Position numbers and translations under genes: made by a program
Notes under the pieces: model-generated
Database searches by the model: none
The model's input: only the letters and a program-made list of their open reading frames with translations
Told to the model about the DNA's origin: nothing
Assembly: GCA_016647705.1 (NCBI GenBank)
Contig: CM028333.1
Span: forward strand, 6,107,616-6,171,615
DNA: 64,000 nucleotides
Direction of reading: 5' to 3'
DNA from: Eucommia ulmoides
Taxonomy: Eukaryota > Streptophyta > Magnoliopsida > Garryales > Eucommiaceae
Part shown: positions 1 through 10,200 of the stretch, one piece after another
How the letters are laid out: every line of letters starts with the position of its first letter
How positions within the stretch are numbered: position 1 is the first letter of the stretch

Positions 1-440
1 TCACCACCATCCCCCATCCGGCTCTGCAACTCCTCAGCTTTCTTCTCCAACTCTCTCATCGCCTCGGCCTCTTTCAGTCTCCTCCTCATCTCCTTCTCCC
101 AATCAAATTCGTTACCCTCCTCGTCTTCATACCCGTTGCCGTTGCCGTTGCCGTTACCGTTACCGTTATCGTCGGCGCTGGGACCCGCATAATCGACTGC
201 ATTCACCTTTGAATTCCCCTTCCTCCGAGCGCCAGATCTCTGATTTCGATTGTCTTTGTCGAATTCGAGGCTAATCGAATGAATTGACGCGTGGGGGTTC
301 GTAGTGGATGCCTGATGGTCTCTCTTGAAAAGGTTCAGAAAGATGTCGGCGGGCAACGGACGAATCCGCCGATCCAGTACTACGGTCCGAGGGGACGTCA
401 CGTCCAGTAGAAGTGCTAAGTTTCCGAGCACCGATGCCAT
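1..440 (-). CDS. First exon of a probable plastid-targeted protein (partial, runs off the left edge)
   Basis: I do not recognise the family. On the minus strand an open frame begins with ATG at 440-438 (MASVLGNLALLLDVTSPRTV) and stays open for 146 codons to the window edge. The first 60 or so residues have few acidic residues and are rich in Ser, Thr, Arg and hydrophobic residues, as in chloroplast transit peptides. A five-fold Asn-Gly run follows at about residues 100-109 (GGT/GGC-AAC codons), then an acidic stretch, then a highly charged segment (EFDWEKEMRRRLKEAEAM, continuing ELEKKAEEL) that should form an alpha-helix or coiled coil. An in-frame ATG lies 29 codons upstream at 527-525; I prefer 440 because MAS is a typical plastid precursor start. 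Codon use is GC-richer than the surroundings, as expected of a host gene. The rest of the gene lies left of the window. Plastid targeting is inferred. Confidence 0.7.
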   Translation of the reverse strand, partial: MASVLGNLALLLDVTSPRTVVLDRRIRPLPADIFLNLFKRDHQASTTNPHASIHSISLEFDKDNRNQRSGARRKGNSKVNAVDYAGPSADDNGNGNGNGNGNGYEDEEGNEFDWEKEMRRRLKEAEAMRELEKKAEELQSRMGDGG

Positions 441-559
441 GTCGATGGTTTCCGTTGGGGTAGAGAGAGAGAGGGGGATGGGGTTTCGGTTGGGGAAGAA
501 GGGGGAGAGATATTTTATTGAGGGCATTAGTGAAAGGACAGAAAAGCCATGGGTTTTAC

Positions 560-950
560 TTGAATCCGAATTCTAACTACGGAGAAAATAGGAGACTTTT
601 GAGGGTAATACTGTCAATAACGGAGGTGGCTGCGTGGCAGTTGCTTCCTACGGTCGAGTTTTCTCACGGTGAATTGTCAAACAGAACACTCCATTTAAAG
701 GTTACGTGACCGTGAATGTCGCTCTAACGGTTTTTGCTGGGAAAATGGAATTAGACTTATAATGAAATGAAATGAAATCAATTTATAAATAAAATTATTA
801 TTTTATTTTCTTATTTAGTTGTTATAGAATAAAAAAAAAAATTTATTAATAAATTATGACTGTTTTTTGCTGACTAAGACATCTCAATGGTCCGGAATGA
901 ATCTCATGAAATGAACGGTTGCAATTAAATTAAATATCACTTCTTTAGTA
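560..950. other. Intergenic, upstream side of the left-edge gene
   Basis: This AT-rich stretch would hold the promoter of the minus-strand gene. It contains a short GAAAT/TGAAATGAAATG repeat near 763-778 and A/T runs at 780-850. I see no open frame and no clear promoter element. Confidence 0.4.
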
Positions 951-1042
951 GGTCATGTGGCTAAATCGGTGGACGAATAGCGTGAGGACTAGGGTTCGAA
1001 CCTATCTCATTTCATTTTTATTTTTATTTTCTATTTTTTCAC
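951..1042 (+). repeat. tRNA-derived SINE-like head with T-rich tail
   Basis: The segment has the spacing of an internal RNA polymerase III promoter. A box A-like sequence (TGGCTAAATCGG) at 957-968 is followed 25 bases later by a perfect box B (GGTTCGAACC) at 993-1002. A T-rich tract follows at 1010-1040, as in plant SINEs with oligo(T) tails. It does not fold as a full tRNA cloverleaf that I can see. It could instead be a decayed tRNA gene. Confidence 0.45.
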
Positions 1043-3593
1043 CATCAACCCTACTCCTCTCCCATGATCAGCCAGACCAGACCTAACCTCCATTCCCCCT
1101 CTCATTTCACATCCCTAACATCTCCGCTTATCTGCCACGAACCCATCTCCTTCATTTCACACCTACCTCCCACGTTTCATCGTTTCCTCCCACCCTCCAA
1201 CCTTTGTCGATCAATCCCTTCCCACAGTCTTATTTCAATCCTTCATCCACCTCCACGATCACCTTCAATTGGTTTAAATCCCCACATCTTCACACTAAAC
1301 GGAACCTATTTTCTCCCCTATCTCTCTCTTGTTCTCTCTCTGCACAACCCCTTCTAGTGAGGTTAGGATCGTCGACAGCCAACGAATGTAGAGGTCGCAG
1401 CATTGACGGTCAAGATTTGCCAACTAACTACCATCCATGGCCTAATCGAGGTCCGATTTGGCCAGATCCTTCCCCTTCTCTAAACTGATACGGGGACCAA
1501 CAGTACGGGTCTCTTCTCTCTCCGTTCCAAGCCATACAAGTGAGTCTCTCAGTCCCGATCTTCTTCTATGTACACACCGCCTCTGTATTTGATTAAATTC
1601 ATAATCATTTTTATTAAATTTAAGGTTTGTATTGCTGTTATAAAAGTAGTTTATATCATAAATTTAAGGTTTGATAATAGTGTTTTGGGTCTGTTTGTTG
1701 ATAGTGATTATTCTGAATCCAATTTTGTTCAATAACTGTTTGATTTTTTGAATTTAGGTGCAAGTTCCTTAATTAGGGTTAGTGTTTCAAGGTGTTTTTT
1801 GTTGGTTTTGGTTCTTAAAAAATCTCTGATTCTGATTTTCATTGTTCATAGAATGTTCTAATTAACGTCTGTACGTTCATAGTGGTTTGGGTCTGTTGGT
1901 TTGAGTCTGTTTTAGGTCTGTTTGTTTATTGTTTATTGTTCATAGTGGTTTTATATTCTAAACATTTGGGAACAGTACAAAAATATTGATTTGATCCATT
2001 TCCCGCCATTTTGAATCTACTTTCATATTTTTTATTGTGTTTATGAATCAATTAAATTTAGGTTTTTTCCTTTGATTTTGTTTGATTAGTGTTTTTGGTG
2101 TAGAAATTTGATTGCATTTGCTTACAATATGATTTGAATATGATTTGTAGGTCATCCATGGATATCGAAGGCCGATTGCAAGAAGATCTGCAACTCACAC
2201 TCGAGGCCTGTACTCATGTTGGCCGCTGTGATTTTGCACAATGGTCAATGAGGTTGATGGTTAAATCCTTGAATATTGTGTATTCAGAACAGAAACACAT
2301 TTATATTATTTCTCTAATTTTTGTTTATGTTCTTAATTGTTTATTTTTGTTCCAATTACTGAGAATAAACCAGAAACATTCTTAATTTTTCCTAGAAATA
2401 CCCTTTCATATGCCATTAGAACACATTTGAGTGATGATTCAATAATTTGTTTTCTTCTTGAGAAACAAAAAATCATTTTAGTATAATTTTTAGTTCTGCT
2501 GAAATATAATTTGTAAGCTTTGCTATTGTAAATTATCATATTAATTGAACAATTTCTTTGATCAAGAGTTTCAGGATTGGACATGTAAGTTTTTTTAATC
2601 AATTATATTGTTTATTTGCCTCTTTTACATGAAAAAGATGATACATAAAAGAGGTAATGCATGTTTTCTATGTGGCCATGTTTTGTGTCGAAGAATAGGA
2701 GGTGGAACAGTCGACGATGCGTGAAGTGGTTCAGATACTGACGGAGCTTCCGAAGTTGTCGCTGGATTAGGGTGGGTCGACACCACTTTGCCTCTAGCCT
2801 TCTCCAATCTTCTAGGCATTTGAGGTTTGTGCGTACAATTTGATGGTGAAGTGGTGTTTGGTAGCACCGAATTCAAAGTCTCGCAACCAATCATTGCCCT
2901 CCCTCCCCCCCACTTTTATATAGATAGCATAAGAACGTAATCCAAGTTCCTACCCACCCATACTTATTATTTATCAGGGCGAACAAATTGATGATCAGAT
3001 TCTTACACAATTGTTATCATTATTTATTATTATTTCTAAATTTTATAGGTGCACCAAACAAAGCTTACTGTTATAAAGTATTTTACATATATTTTTGATT
3101 GATTTGTATTCTAATGGAGAATGGTGTGGATTTAGCATAATATGTACTGTTGTCTCAGCTCCGGAGGTGTTTGAAGCATGAATTCGTCTCTACATGGAAG
3201 TTTCTATCAGAATGTGGTGGTTCAATTGGACAAAAAAGGATGACGAGCTCCTAGCAGAATGGATTTTTCAACAATGTTTGGAATTTGTGTCTCTTCAAAC
3301 ATTTATTTATGAATGTGATGAGGAAAATTTACTAAAAAAACATAAATACAATGTAAGTTTTAGTGTCCGCCTGATAGTGAAATTAGTTTTAGTATTGTGT
3401 TTTAAGATTTTTTTGGTTATACGATTTTTTAATGCAGTTGGTAAATTATAAAGTCATTTGGGAGTTGAATAAGTAGAAAATTGGTTTATTATACATGTTA
3501 ACATTAATTATTGGTGTAATAAATATATAAGATAAATTTAAAATCGTATTTCAACGAATTACATTCGTGCCTTTAGGCACGAGGTATAACTAG
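1043..3593 (+). mobile_element. Probable non-autonomous Helitron (right end clear, left end unresolved)
   Basis: Only the 3' end is defined; see the terminus at 3565-3593. The interior has no RepHel coding sequence. It carries a pyrimidine-rich 5'UTR-like stretch (1060-1560), a long T-rich intron-like stretch (1600-2150), and an exon-like block starting just after TTGTAG at 2150 (SSMDIEGRLQEDLQLTLEAC) with no family I recognise. A second short open block lies at 3194-3451. An 89-codon minus-strand frame lies at 2625-2894, rich in Pro and Ser, with a basic KPQMPRRLEKARGK segment. Intron/exon-like mosaics with no intact gene are common in gene-fragment-capturing Helitrons, so this may be captured host sequence. 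No typical 5' TC terminus could be assigned, so the left boundary given is only a guess. Confidence 0.4.
3565..3593 (+). mobile_element. Helitron 3' terminus (hairpin plus CTAG)
   Basis: A GC-rich hairpin (CGTGCC-TTTA-GGCACG, 3566-3581) lies nine bases before CTAG at 3590-3593, which is followed by T. This is the standard Helitron 3' end: a palindrome followed by CTRR and insertion next to T. The same hairpin core recurs at the 3' ends of the two autonomous-type copies at 7246 and 31946, so all three belong to related families. Confidence 0.8.
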
Positions 3594-3917
3594 TAAAATA
3601 ATAAAACATAACAAAATTCTCGTAATATTTTTTTAGATATCAATTTCTTAAACATATATAATGTAATAATAAATTAATTAAAAAAATATTAGTAATATCA
3701 TATGAAAACTATCGAAAGATCATTGTAAATTTGCAGTCAAAGACCATTGTAAATTTAAGAACCATATTCTAATCTTGAAATCCTAAGGTAGATTTGATTT
3801 GAATGTAGGGGATGGTAAAATTCAAATCAGTAGAATAGACGTAAAAAAAAATGAGATCAGACACAAAGCAGTGTGTCTGAATTTGGGCATAGGAGGCAGC
3901 TAATGATCGCCTTCTTC
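3594..3917. other. AT-rich spacer
   Basis: The stretch between the Helitron end and the foldback element has no coding frame. It includes a small direct repeat (TCATTGTAAATTT near 3719 and ACCATTGTAAATTT near 3741). Confidence 0.5.
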
Positions 3918-3926
3918 TTTTATATT

Positions 3927-4177
3927 GGACAAATTATCTTTTAAACCCTCTAACTATTGGTACATTTCTATATAGTTCTCTTAAGTTTATTCGTTTCCTT
4001 TTAAACCCGTGGTTTTCAAGGTCTTTCTGTTAAATTTTCGATCCAAACTAATAGAATTATAGGGCAAAATTGTCATTTTCTATTTTTTAATCAATTTTTT
4101 CTTTTTTTTTTCCTTCCTTCTTTTTCATTTTGACCAAACATTTCTCTCTTTCCCCCTCTTCACCAAACCTTTCTCTT

Positions 4178-4209
<32 letters not shown>

Positions 4210-4609
4210 CATCACCTTCTTCCGCCACCACCACAGACGTTGCCGCCACCCTCTGTAACAAAGGGTGATCCACCTTCTGTTACAGAGGGTAAAGGCTACA
4301 TCGGTGGTGGCGACAACATCTATGGTAGCGGAGGAAGAAGGTGGTGGAGAGAGAGAGAGAGAGAGAAAGGTTCGATGAAAATGAAAAAGGAGAAAGAAAA
4401 AAGAAAAAGAAAAAAAATGATTAAAAATGAAAAAAAAAATAGAAAATGACAATTTTGCCGCCTAATTATGTTAGTTTGAATGTAAAATCTTATAGAAGAA
4501 CCTTTGAAAACCACTTTCATACATAGAGGGTTTAACTTGAAACGAATAAACTTAATAGGACTATACAGATACGTGTCAATAGTTAGAGGATTTGAAAGGT
4601 ATTTTGTCC
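3927..4609. mobile_element. Foldback Mutator-like MITE with 9-bp target duplication
   Basis: The two ends are inverted copies: GGACAAATTATCTTTTAAACC on the left, and the right end reads GGACAAAATACCTTTCAAATCC in reverse complement. The inverted arms extend about 330 bp each through the AAATTGTCATTTTCT segment and into the CT/GA-rich core, so almost the whole 683-bp unit can fold on itself. It is flanked by a perfect 9-bp direct repeat, TTTTATATT, at 3918-3926 and 4610-4618. A 9-bp duplication with long inverted repeats is the mark of Mutator-like elements. There is no transposase. The centre (4170-4215 and 4350-4370) holds CT/GA microsatellites that mirror each other. Confidence 0.88.
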
Positions 4610-4639
4610 TTTTATATTATATGTCCATGATTCAAAATT

Positions 4640-5413
4640 CTTTCACTCCTCAATCAAAGAACTAAGAATCAGAAGCATGATTCACTTATTGAAGAACTCT
4701 CAGGGCAATTTAGTTACTGACATTGGTGATATCTAAGAACTCATCACTCAACACTTCTAAACTGCCTTAGGTACTCCATTTCCTGAGCCTAATCCATATT
4801 TTTTAACCATGATCCCAGCATTGATCTCACCCATCGATAATGATAAAATGCTCACCCATCCCACAATGCTAGAAATCAAGGAAGCAGTATTCAGTCTAAG
4901 TAGAGAAAGTGTTGCAGGTCCTGATAGATACACAAGCAAGTTCTTCACACACTATTGGAAAACCGTCAAGGCTAATTTGCACAGAGTTGTTATGGAATTC
5001 TTCTTTGGATTAGAGCTTAACAAATCCTGCACTAGCACTCTGATTGCCCTCATCCCAAAAACAGATCATCCTCCTATCTCCATTAGATTTCAGACCTATC
5101 AATTTGTGCAATTTTTTTAATATTCTAAATTCCTAGCAACTAGGCTCAAAATGGTACTGCCCAAGATCAACTCCCCAGAGCAGAATGGTTTTGTTGAGGC
5201 CAGAAACATTTCAGACGACATTTTGCTTGCTCAGGAAATGATCCTTCACCTATCCAAAAAAAAAAAAACTACTAGAGGTAACCTAATTGTGAAATTGGAT
5301 ATGGCTAAGGCATTTGACAGAGTATCATGGCATTTTTTGCTCAACATAATGGGAAGGTTTGGTTTTCATAAAAGACTGGTTGATATGGTTTAGAGGTTGA
5401 TATTCAATTGTTA
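4640..5413 (+). pseudogene. Degenerate LINE, reverse transcriptase N-terminal part
   Basis: Translation gives the plant non-LTR reverse transcriptase signature. In order: TMLEIKEAVFSLSRESVAGPD (an EIK.AVF......GPDG-type start), STLIALIPKT, then after a disrupted stretch QNGFVEARNISDDILLAQEM and KLDMAKAFDRVSW, the conserved palm motif A. The block then reads GFHKRLVDMV, a stop, and RLIFNCY, and breaks off at 5413. There are nonsense codons (near 5118 and 5391) and a frame disturbance, so it is dead. The FADD-type motif and the rest of RT are absent here. A related C-terminal part sits at 13.26 kb beyond LTR-like and Helitron DNA. Confidence 0.85.
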
Positions 5414-7245
5414 TGTAACGACCCAATTTTTCAAGGTTGTCACTCGGTTTCTCCCATTAGAGAATTAACACTAAATTGAATAACTGTTATTTTATTCTAT
5501 AAATTCCGATAAATTTTACAACGCTACGGTGACTAATTATATTTATCGACGATGATAATTTTCCTAAATAATCAATATTTTAATTAATAAAAATATGATA
5601 AATTTTATACGCGACGACGATAATTAGAGTTATCAAATATTCGAGCCGATTTTACAATAGTGAATATTAGCTATCATTATTACAAATAGAAATTCTACCT
5701 TTATTTGGGAATCATTACAAATAAGATAAGGAGGCAATCAAATCTTTTGAAGATTTAGGGGGTCAAAAGAGTAAAAAGAAAACAAACGCTTTAAAAATCA
5801 TTAAGGCCATGCAAAAACAGTAATCCAAGGCCATCTAAGATATTTATATCCTCTAATTGAAACCATAGGACCAAAGTGAAATTCAACTTAAACTTCAGGA
5901 GTACAAAGTGTCATATAGATGAAAATTTAAGAAGATAGGGTTGCACTTTTCACCCTTCCTCCCCTCACGATTTTGAGAATGGAATTAATATAAAATTTAT
6001 ATTAATTTCATATTCAACATATTATTTAATTAATAAATAAGGTTTAAGTTGCAATTAAATAATTCAATTTCTCCTGAAATTCAAATTAAGTCGAGTGTAT
6101 AATTCTCCAATTTTTATAACGCAAATGTATAAATTCACCAGTTATACGTACATATAAACAAGTTTTATAATTATCGAGTTTGAAATTTATCGATTTATTG
6201 AATCGGTTTTACAACGGTGAATAATAAATACAACTATTACAATTTTAAATAGAAATTCGGATAAAATTCGCATCGTCGATAATTCTATTAATGTCACTAG
6301 ATAATCAACATTTTAATTAATAAAATCCGATACATATTTCATGTCATGAAGTACTAAGATGTTAATGTGCTCAAATTGGAACCAAAGGTACTGACACAAA
6401 ACTTTTATTAAACTTTAGGGGAACAAAAGGCCAAATGGAGACTCCAAAATTCCATCATGATTTTACTTAAAATTGAATTTGTTGAATTAATTCATGGTTC
6501 CAAGTCCATGAATTAGTAGATATCCCGAAGAATACATAATATGAATAACTCCGTTTTAATTGGTTTAAATAACCAATATGACATTTTATAAAACCTGATA
6601 AAAATTTACAAACTATAACGGTAATTATTATTATTGAATTATCGAGTAAATTTTACAACAGTAACTATTAAATAAAATTTTTGTTTTACGAGTAGAAATT
6701 CAAATAAAATTTTCGGCGCCGTTTCCCCCTCGTCGGCTCTGCAATCAAGATTGTGCGGTTGTGAGTCGACGCTTAGTAGAATTTCAACTCCTCTAATACG
6801 TGCATCTAATTAGTACGACAAGTAATACACATAGGCATAATTTTTACATAATCATAATTATTTCGTAAAATTTAACAGATAGAAGTCAACAACAATAATA
6901 GCATAAATCACACAATAGGAAAATTAAATACATATATTAAAAAAATTAGAAATTCTACCTGAATTCCGAATTGATGATACCTGAATTTTGAATTTATGAT
7001 AATCTGCAAAATGAACCATTTTTTTCTTCTCCTTAATGTTTTTCCTGTTCCTCCCGGTTTCTTGCATCCCCACCTCCCCTGTTTTTTTTTTTTTTCCTTT
7101 TTAATTTATATATCTATATATATGTGTGTGTATATATGAGTTCAAAGTTCCACCGCCTCACTTATTATTATTATTATTATTATTATTATCATCTTTCCTA
7201 TTTACACATGTAACACACACATACAATTCATATCATATATTTATA
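5414..7245. mobile_element. LTR-like non-coding sequence (possible solo or fragmentary LTR)
   Basis: The block starts abruptly inside the LINE with TGTAACGACCCAATTTTTCA, a start seen in many plant LTRs. It is non-coding and AT-rich, with recurring themes such as TTTTACAAC.GTGA, AATAGAAATTC and TAATTAATAAAA at about 5510, 6190 and 6600, which suggests internal degenerate repeats. A CT-rich tract (7020-7096), a TATATA stretch (7110-7135) and a TTA microsatellite (7163-7189) lie toward the right. I could not find a matching LTR, a primer binding site or target duplications. Confidence 0.35.
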
Positions 7246-10200
7246 CTAGCGTATAACCCGTGCCTGAAGGCACGGGCATAAAACACACATCATCTATTTG
7301 AACAATTATATCAATTTATTTTATTATTCAACTTTAAAATGTTGCATCAACAGAAACAATTACAGTTACAATAATACTTCAGGATAAACAATATTTGTCG
7401 TGGATAGAGATCCATATTCAGGAAGAAGTACACTTAATCGATCAAATGATATACACCTTGATAAGGCCACATATAGTTGACCGTGACTAAAAACCGGTGT
7501 AGTCAAATCAACTCCAACAAATTTCACTGATTGTCCTTGTGATTTATTTATCGTCATAGCATACGCCAAACGAATTGGAAACTGGCGCCTTGTCATTTGA
7601 AAAGGAAATTCAGAAGACGATGGTGTCAAGGATATTCTCGGAATGAACGCCAAATTTCCTGCTTTATCTCCTGTCAATATTCGAGCTTCTATTACACGTA
7701 AAGAACACCTGACAACCATTAATTGTGTGCCATTACAAAGTCCATCACTTGGTGCGATATTTCTCAACAACATAACTGGACATCCAATTTTCAAATCTAA
7801 TTTGAACGGAGGTAATCCTGGAGGATCTAAGGAATTCAAGTACTCGTTAGGATAACGATTTGTAATTTGACGATCGACTCCATCATCTTCAGACATTTTA
7901 TCTGCGGCCAGATATGTGATTATTTCTTCGGGAAAAATATTTAAAGCAGCTGAATTAATAGCACTAACATCGTCATTTCTTGCAGAAAGAATAGAACGTT
8001 CAGTTAGAAATGTAGGGGTAACAACACTGGGTATGCCTAGATGTGGATAAACTGAAGATATTAGTTCAACCACATTACGACACTTGTGTATGGTTGACGG
8101 CAACTGTACGATTTCATGCGGATCACTGCCAACCTATTTAAAGAAAAAATAAATGTAAATGAATAATTTAGTATCAAAGCATATATAAGTAATCTATTAC
8201 AAAATGCTAAAATATATTTAAATGAAATATTACCTGAAGTAAATATCTCGAAAACTCTGCATTTTCAATGTTCCTACTATTTAGGCGCATGTTTAAATTC
8301 AAAGTTAAGACATGTATATCATTCCAAATGTACGAACGTCTCAACGATACTGCCACAATTTGTTGACGGACACCTTTAGGTATAATAGGTAGAATTTGCC
8401 GAAAGCCTTCTCCAAGAACGACCGTGATACCCCCGAATGGATTTAGATTACTGCAAATATCTCGTAGCATGTGATCCACAGACTCAACGCAGTACTTATG
8501 TTGCATCGGAACTTCATCCCAAATGATTAACTTTGTCTCTCTAAACAATTCGGCATGCAACGATTGTTTACTGAAATGAAAAATTGAATTATCAAGAATA
8601 TCTAAAGGGATGCGAAATGTGGAATGTGCAGTTCGACCTCCTTCAAGTAGTAGCGATGCAATACCGGACGATGCCACAGTAATGACAATATGACTATTAC
8701 TACAACATTTTGCTGCTATGGTATTATATAGAAACATTTTTCCCATACCAGCACCACCATTCAAAAAAAACATTTTTCCTATATTTCTGAACACTGATGA
8801 AGTGATTGATTCGTATGCAACACGTTGGTCTTCATTGAGATGATCAATATTACACTGCACATTCTTTTGTTGTGCTTCACTTTGCATTTGACGATGTTCC
8901 CATATCAATCTATTTTCAACTACCATATTCCAATTTTGGACAGGTTGTGGAATCGAAGGAAAATCTACTAAGCTCTTGCCCGATTCTTGAAGTAATTGAT
9001 TCAAAAGGTACAAACCGTAGTCTTTAATCTGTGCCTCGCTTGGGACGGGTATCGAAAACAACGTGCGAACTTTATGTGAGAGATCGTCACATATATGCAT
9101 CCAAAATTGATCCCACAATTCACACGGATTTAAAGGGGAGCATTGTGTAAGAATGACGCAAAATAATCTTCTCAGTTGATATCCAGTACTCATAATAGAC
9201 GCCTCTTGAAGACATTGTATCCATTCACTATCATCTTCCAATAGTCCTCTTGCTACACATACGGCTTTGAACGTCGCGTGTTCAACATTGTTTACAATGC
9301 GTAGACACCTAAACGATTGCGGCCCTTTGACTACAGTCAATAGTAGACGCAGATAAAATCGTTCACCCGAATTGGGAGGCGCAAAATACATTCTGCCGAT
9401 GGCAAATCCTTTCTGTCGTGGCTTCCAAAATTTTTCAATTTTATTCCAAACAAAATGCTGGGGAAACTCTTGATAAGTATACACGCGTGCAGAAGCATGT
9501 GCATCACAATATGAAAAAAATTCTGTTAGAGTCGACTTCTGTGACTGAGCTCGAGAAATGATAGACTCTATTGTTTCATTAGGATTGAAGACAACCTGAT
9601 GCATTCCAGGCAAATGGAGCGCCAATCGAACAACTGTTGGATTCTCATCGTGCAAAGGAAAACTCAACAATTGCCAGGCTGCCTCAGAGGGTCTAATGTA
9701 TCTTGCATCAAGATATTGCTTGATCTCATCCATCATTCCCAAAATCAATGTCGTCATATCACCTCCTTTATAGATATACTTGTGGATATATTTGACGCAC
9801 CTAATCCCAGCGTATACTTCAACATTAATATGACAGTCGAACATCTTGGAAAGGTACGGATTGTATGGGACGACGTCTCTATTATCAACTTGTTGCCCCC
9901 TTACGGTATAAACTTTGTCATTATCACGACGACGGTAAATGGGATATCCATCTAAATCCATCGTTGTATACTCCGTGAAATCTCATGGATACCTCTTAGT
10001 GCATCTGCCGTTCTCCATGCACGGGGCTTGACAATTTCGAGCACCACATGGTCCGTGAACCATGCATTTTTTTATTGTCTCGAAAAGTTCTGGCTCTTCA
10101 TTTGGATCTAGAAATTTAGCACAAACTATTCTGTCTACTTGGTCGCACGTTCGAATTTTATCTTGATTATCAAGAAATATCAATAAGTGCATGTGCGGCA

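Noticed and set aside
951..1042. Functional tRNA gene
   Set aside because: Box A and box B are present, but I cannot form acceptor and anticodon stems from the sequence.
2625..2894. MULE transposase C-terminus on the minus strand
   Set aside because: A basic KPQMPRRLEKARGK stretch recalls such proteins, but the zinc-knuckle pattern cannot be read without forcing the frame.
4087..4452. Long minus-strand frame across the CT/GA-rich foldback centre
   Set aside because: It translates to Phe/Ser and Arg/Glu low-complexity runs produced by the inverted microsatellite; no domain.
9599..9955. Plus-strand frame opposite Helitron copy 1 (and its counterpart at 29238-29594)
   Set aside because: It is the antisense shadow of the RepHel coding sequence, conserved only because the coding strand is.
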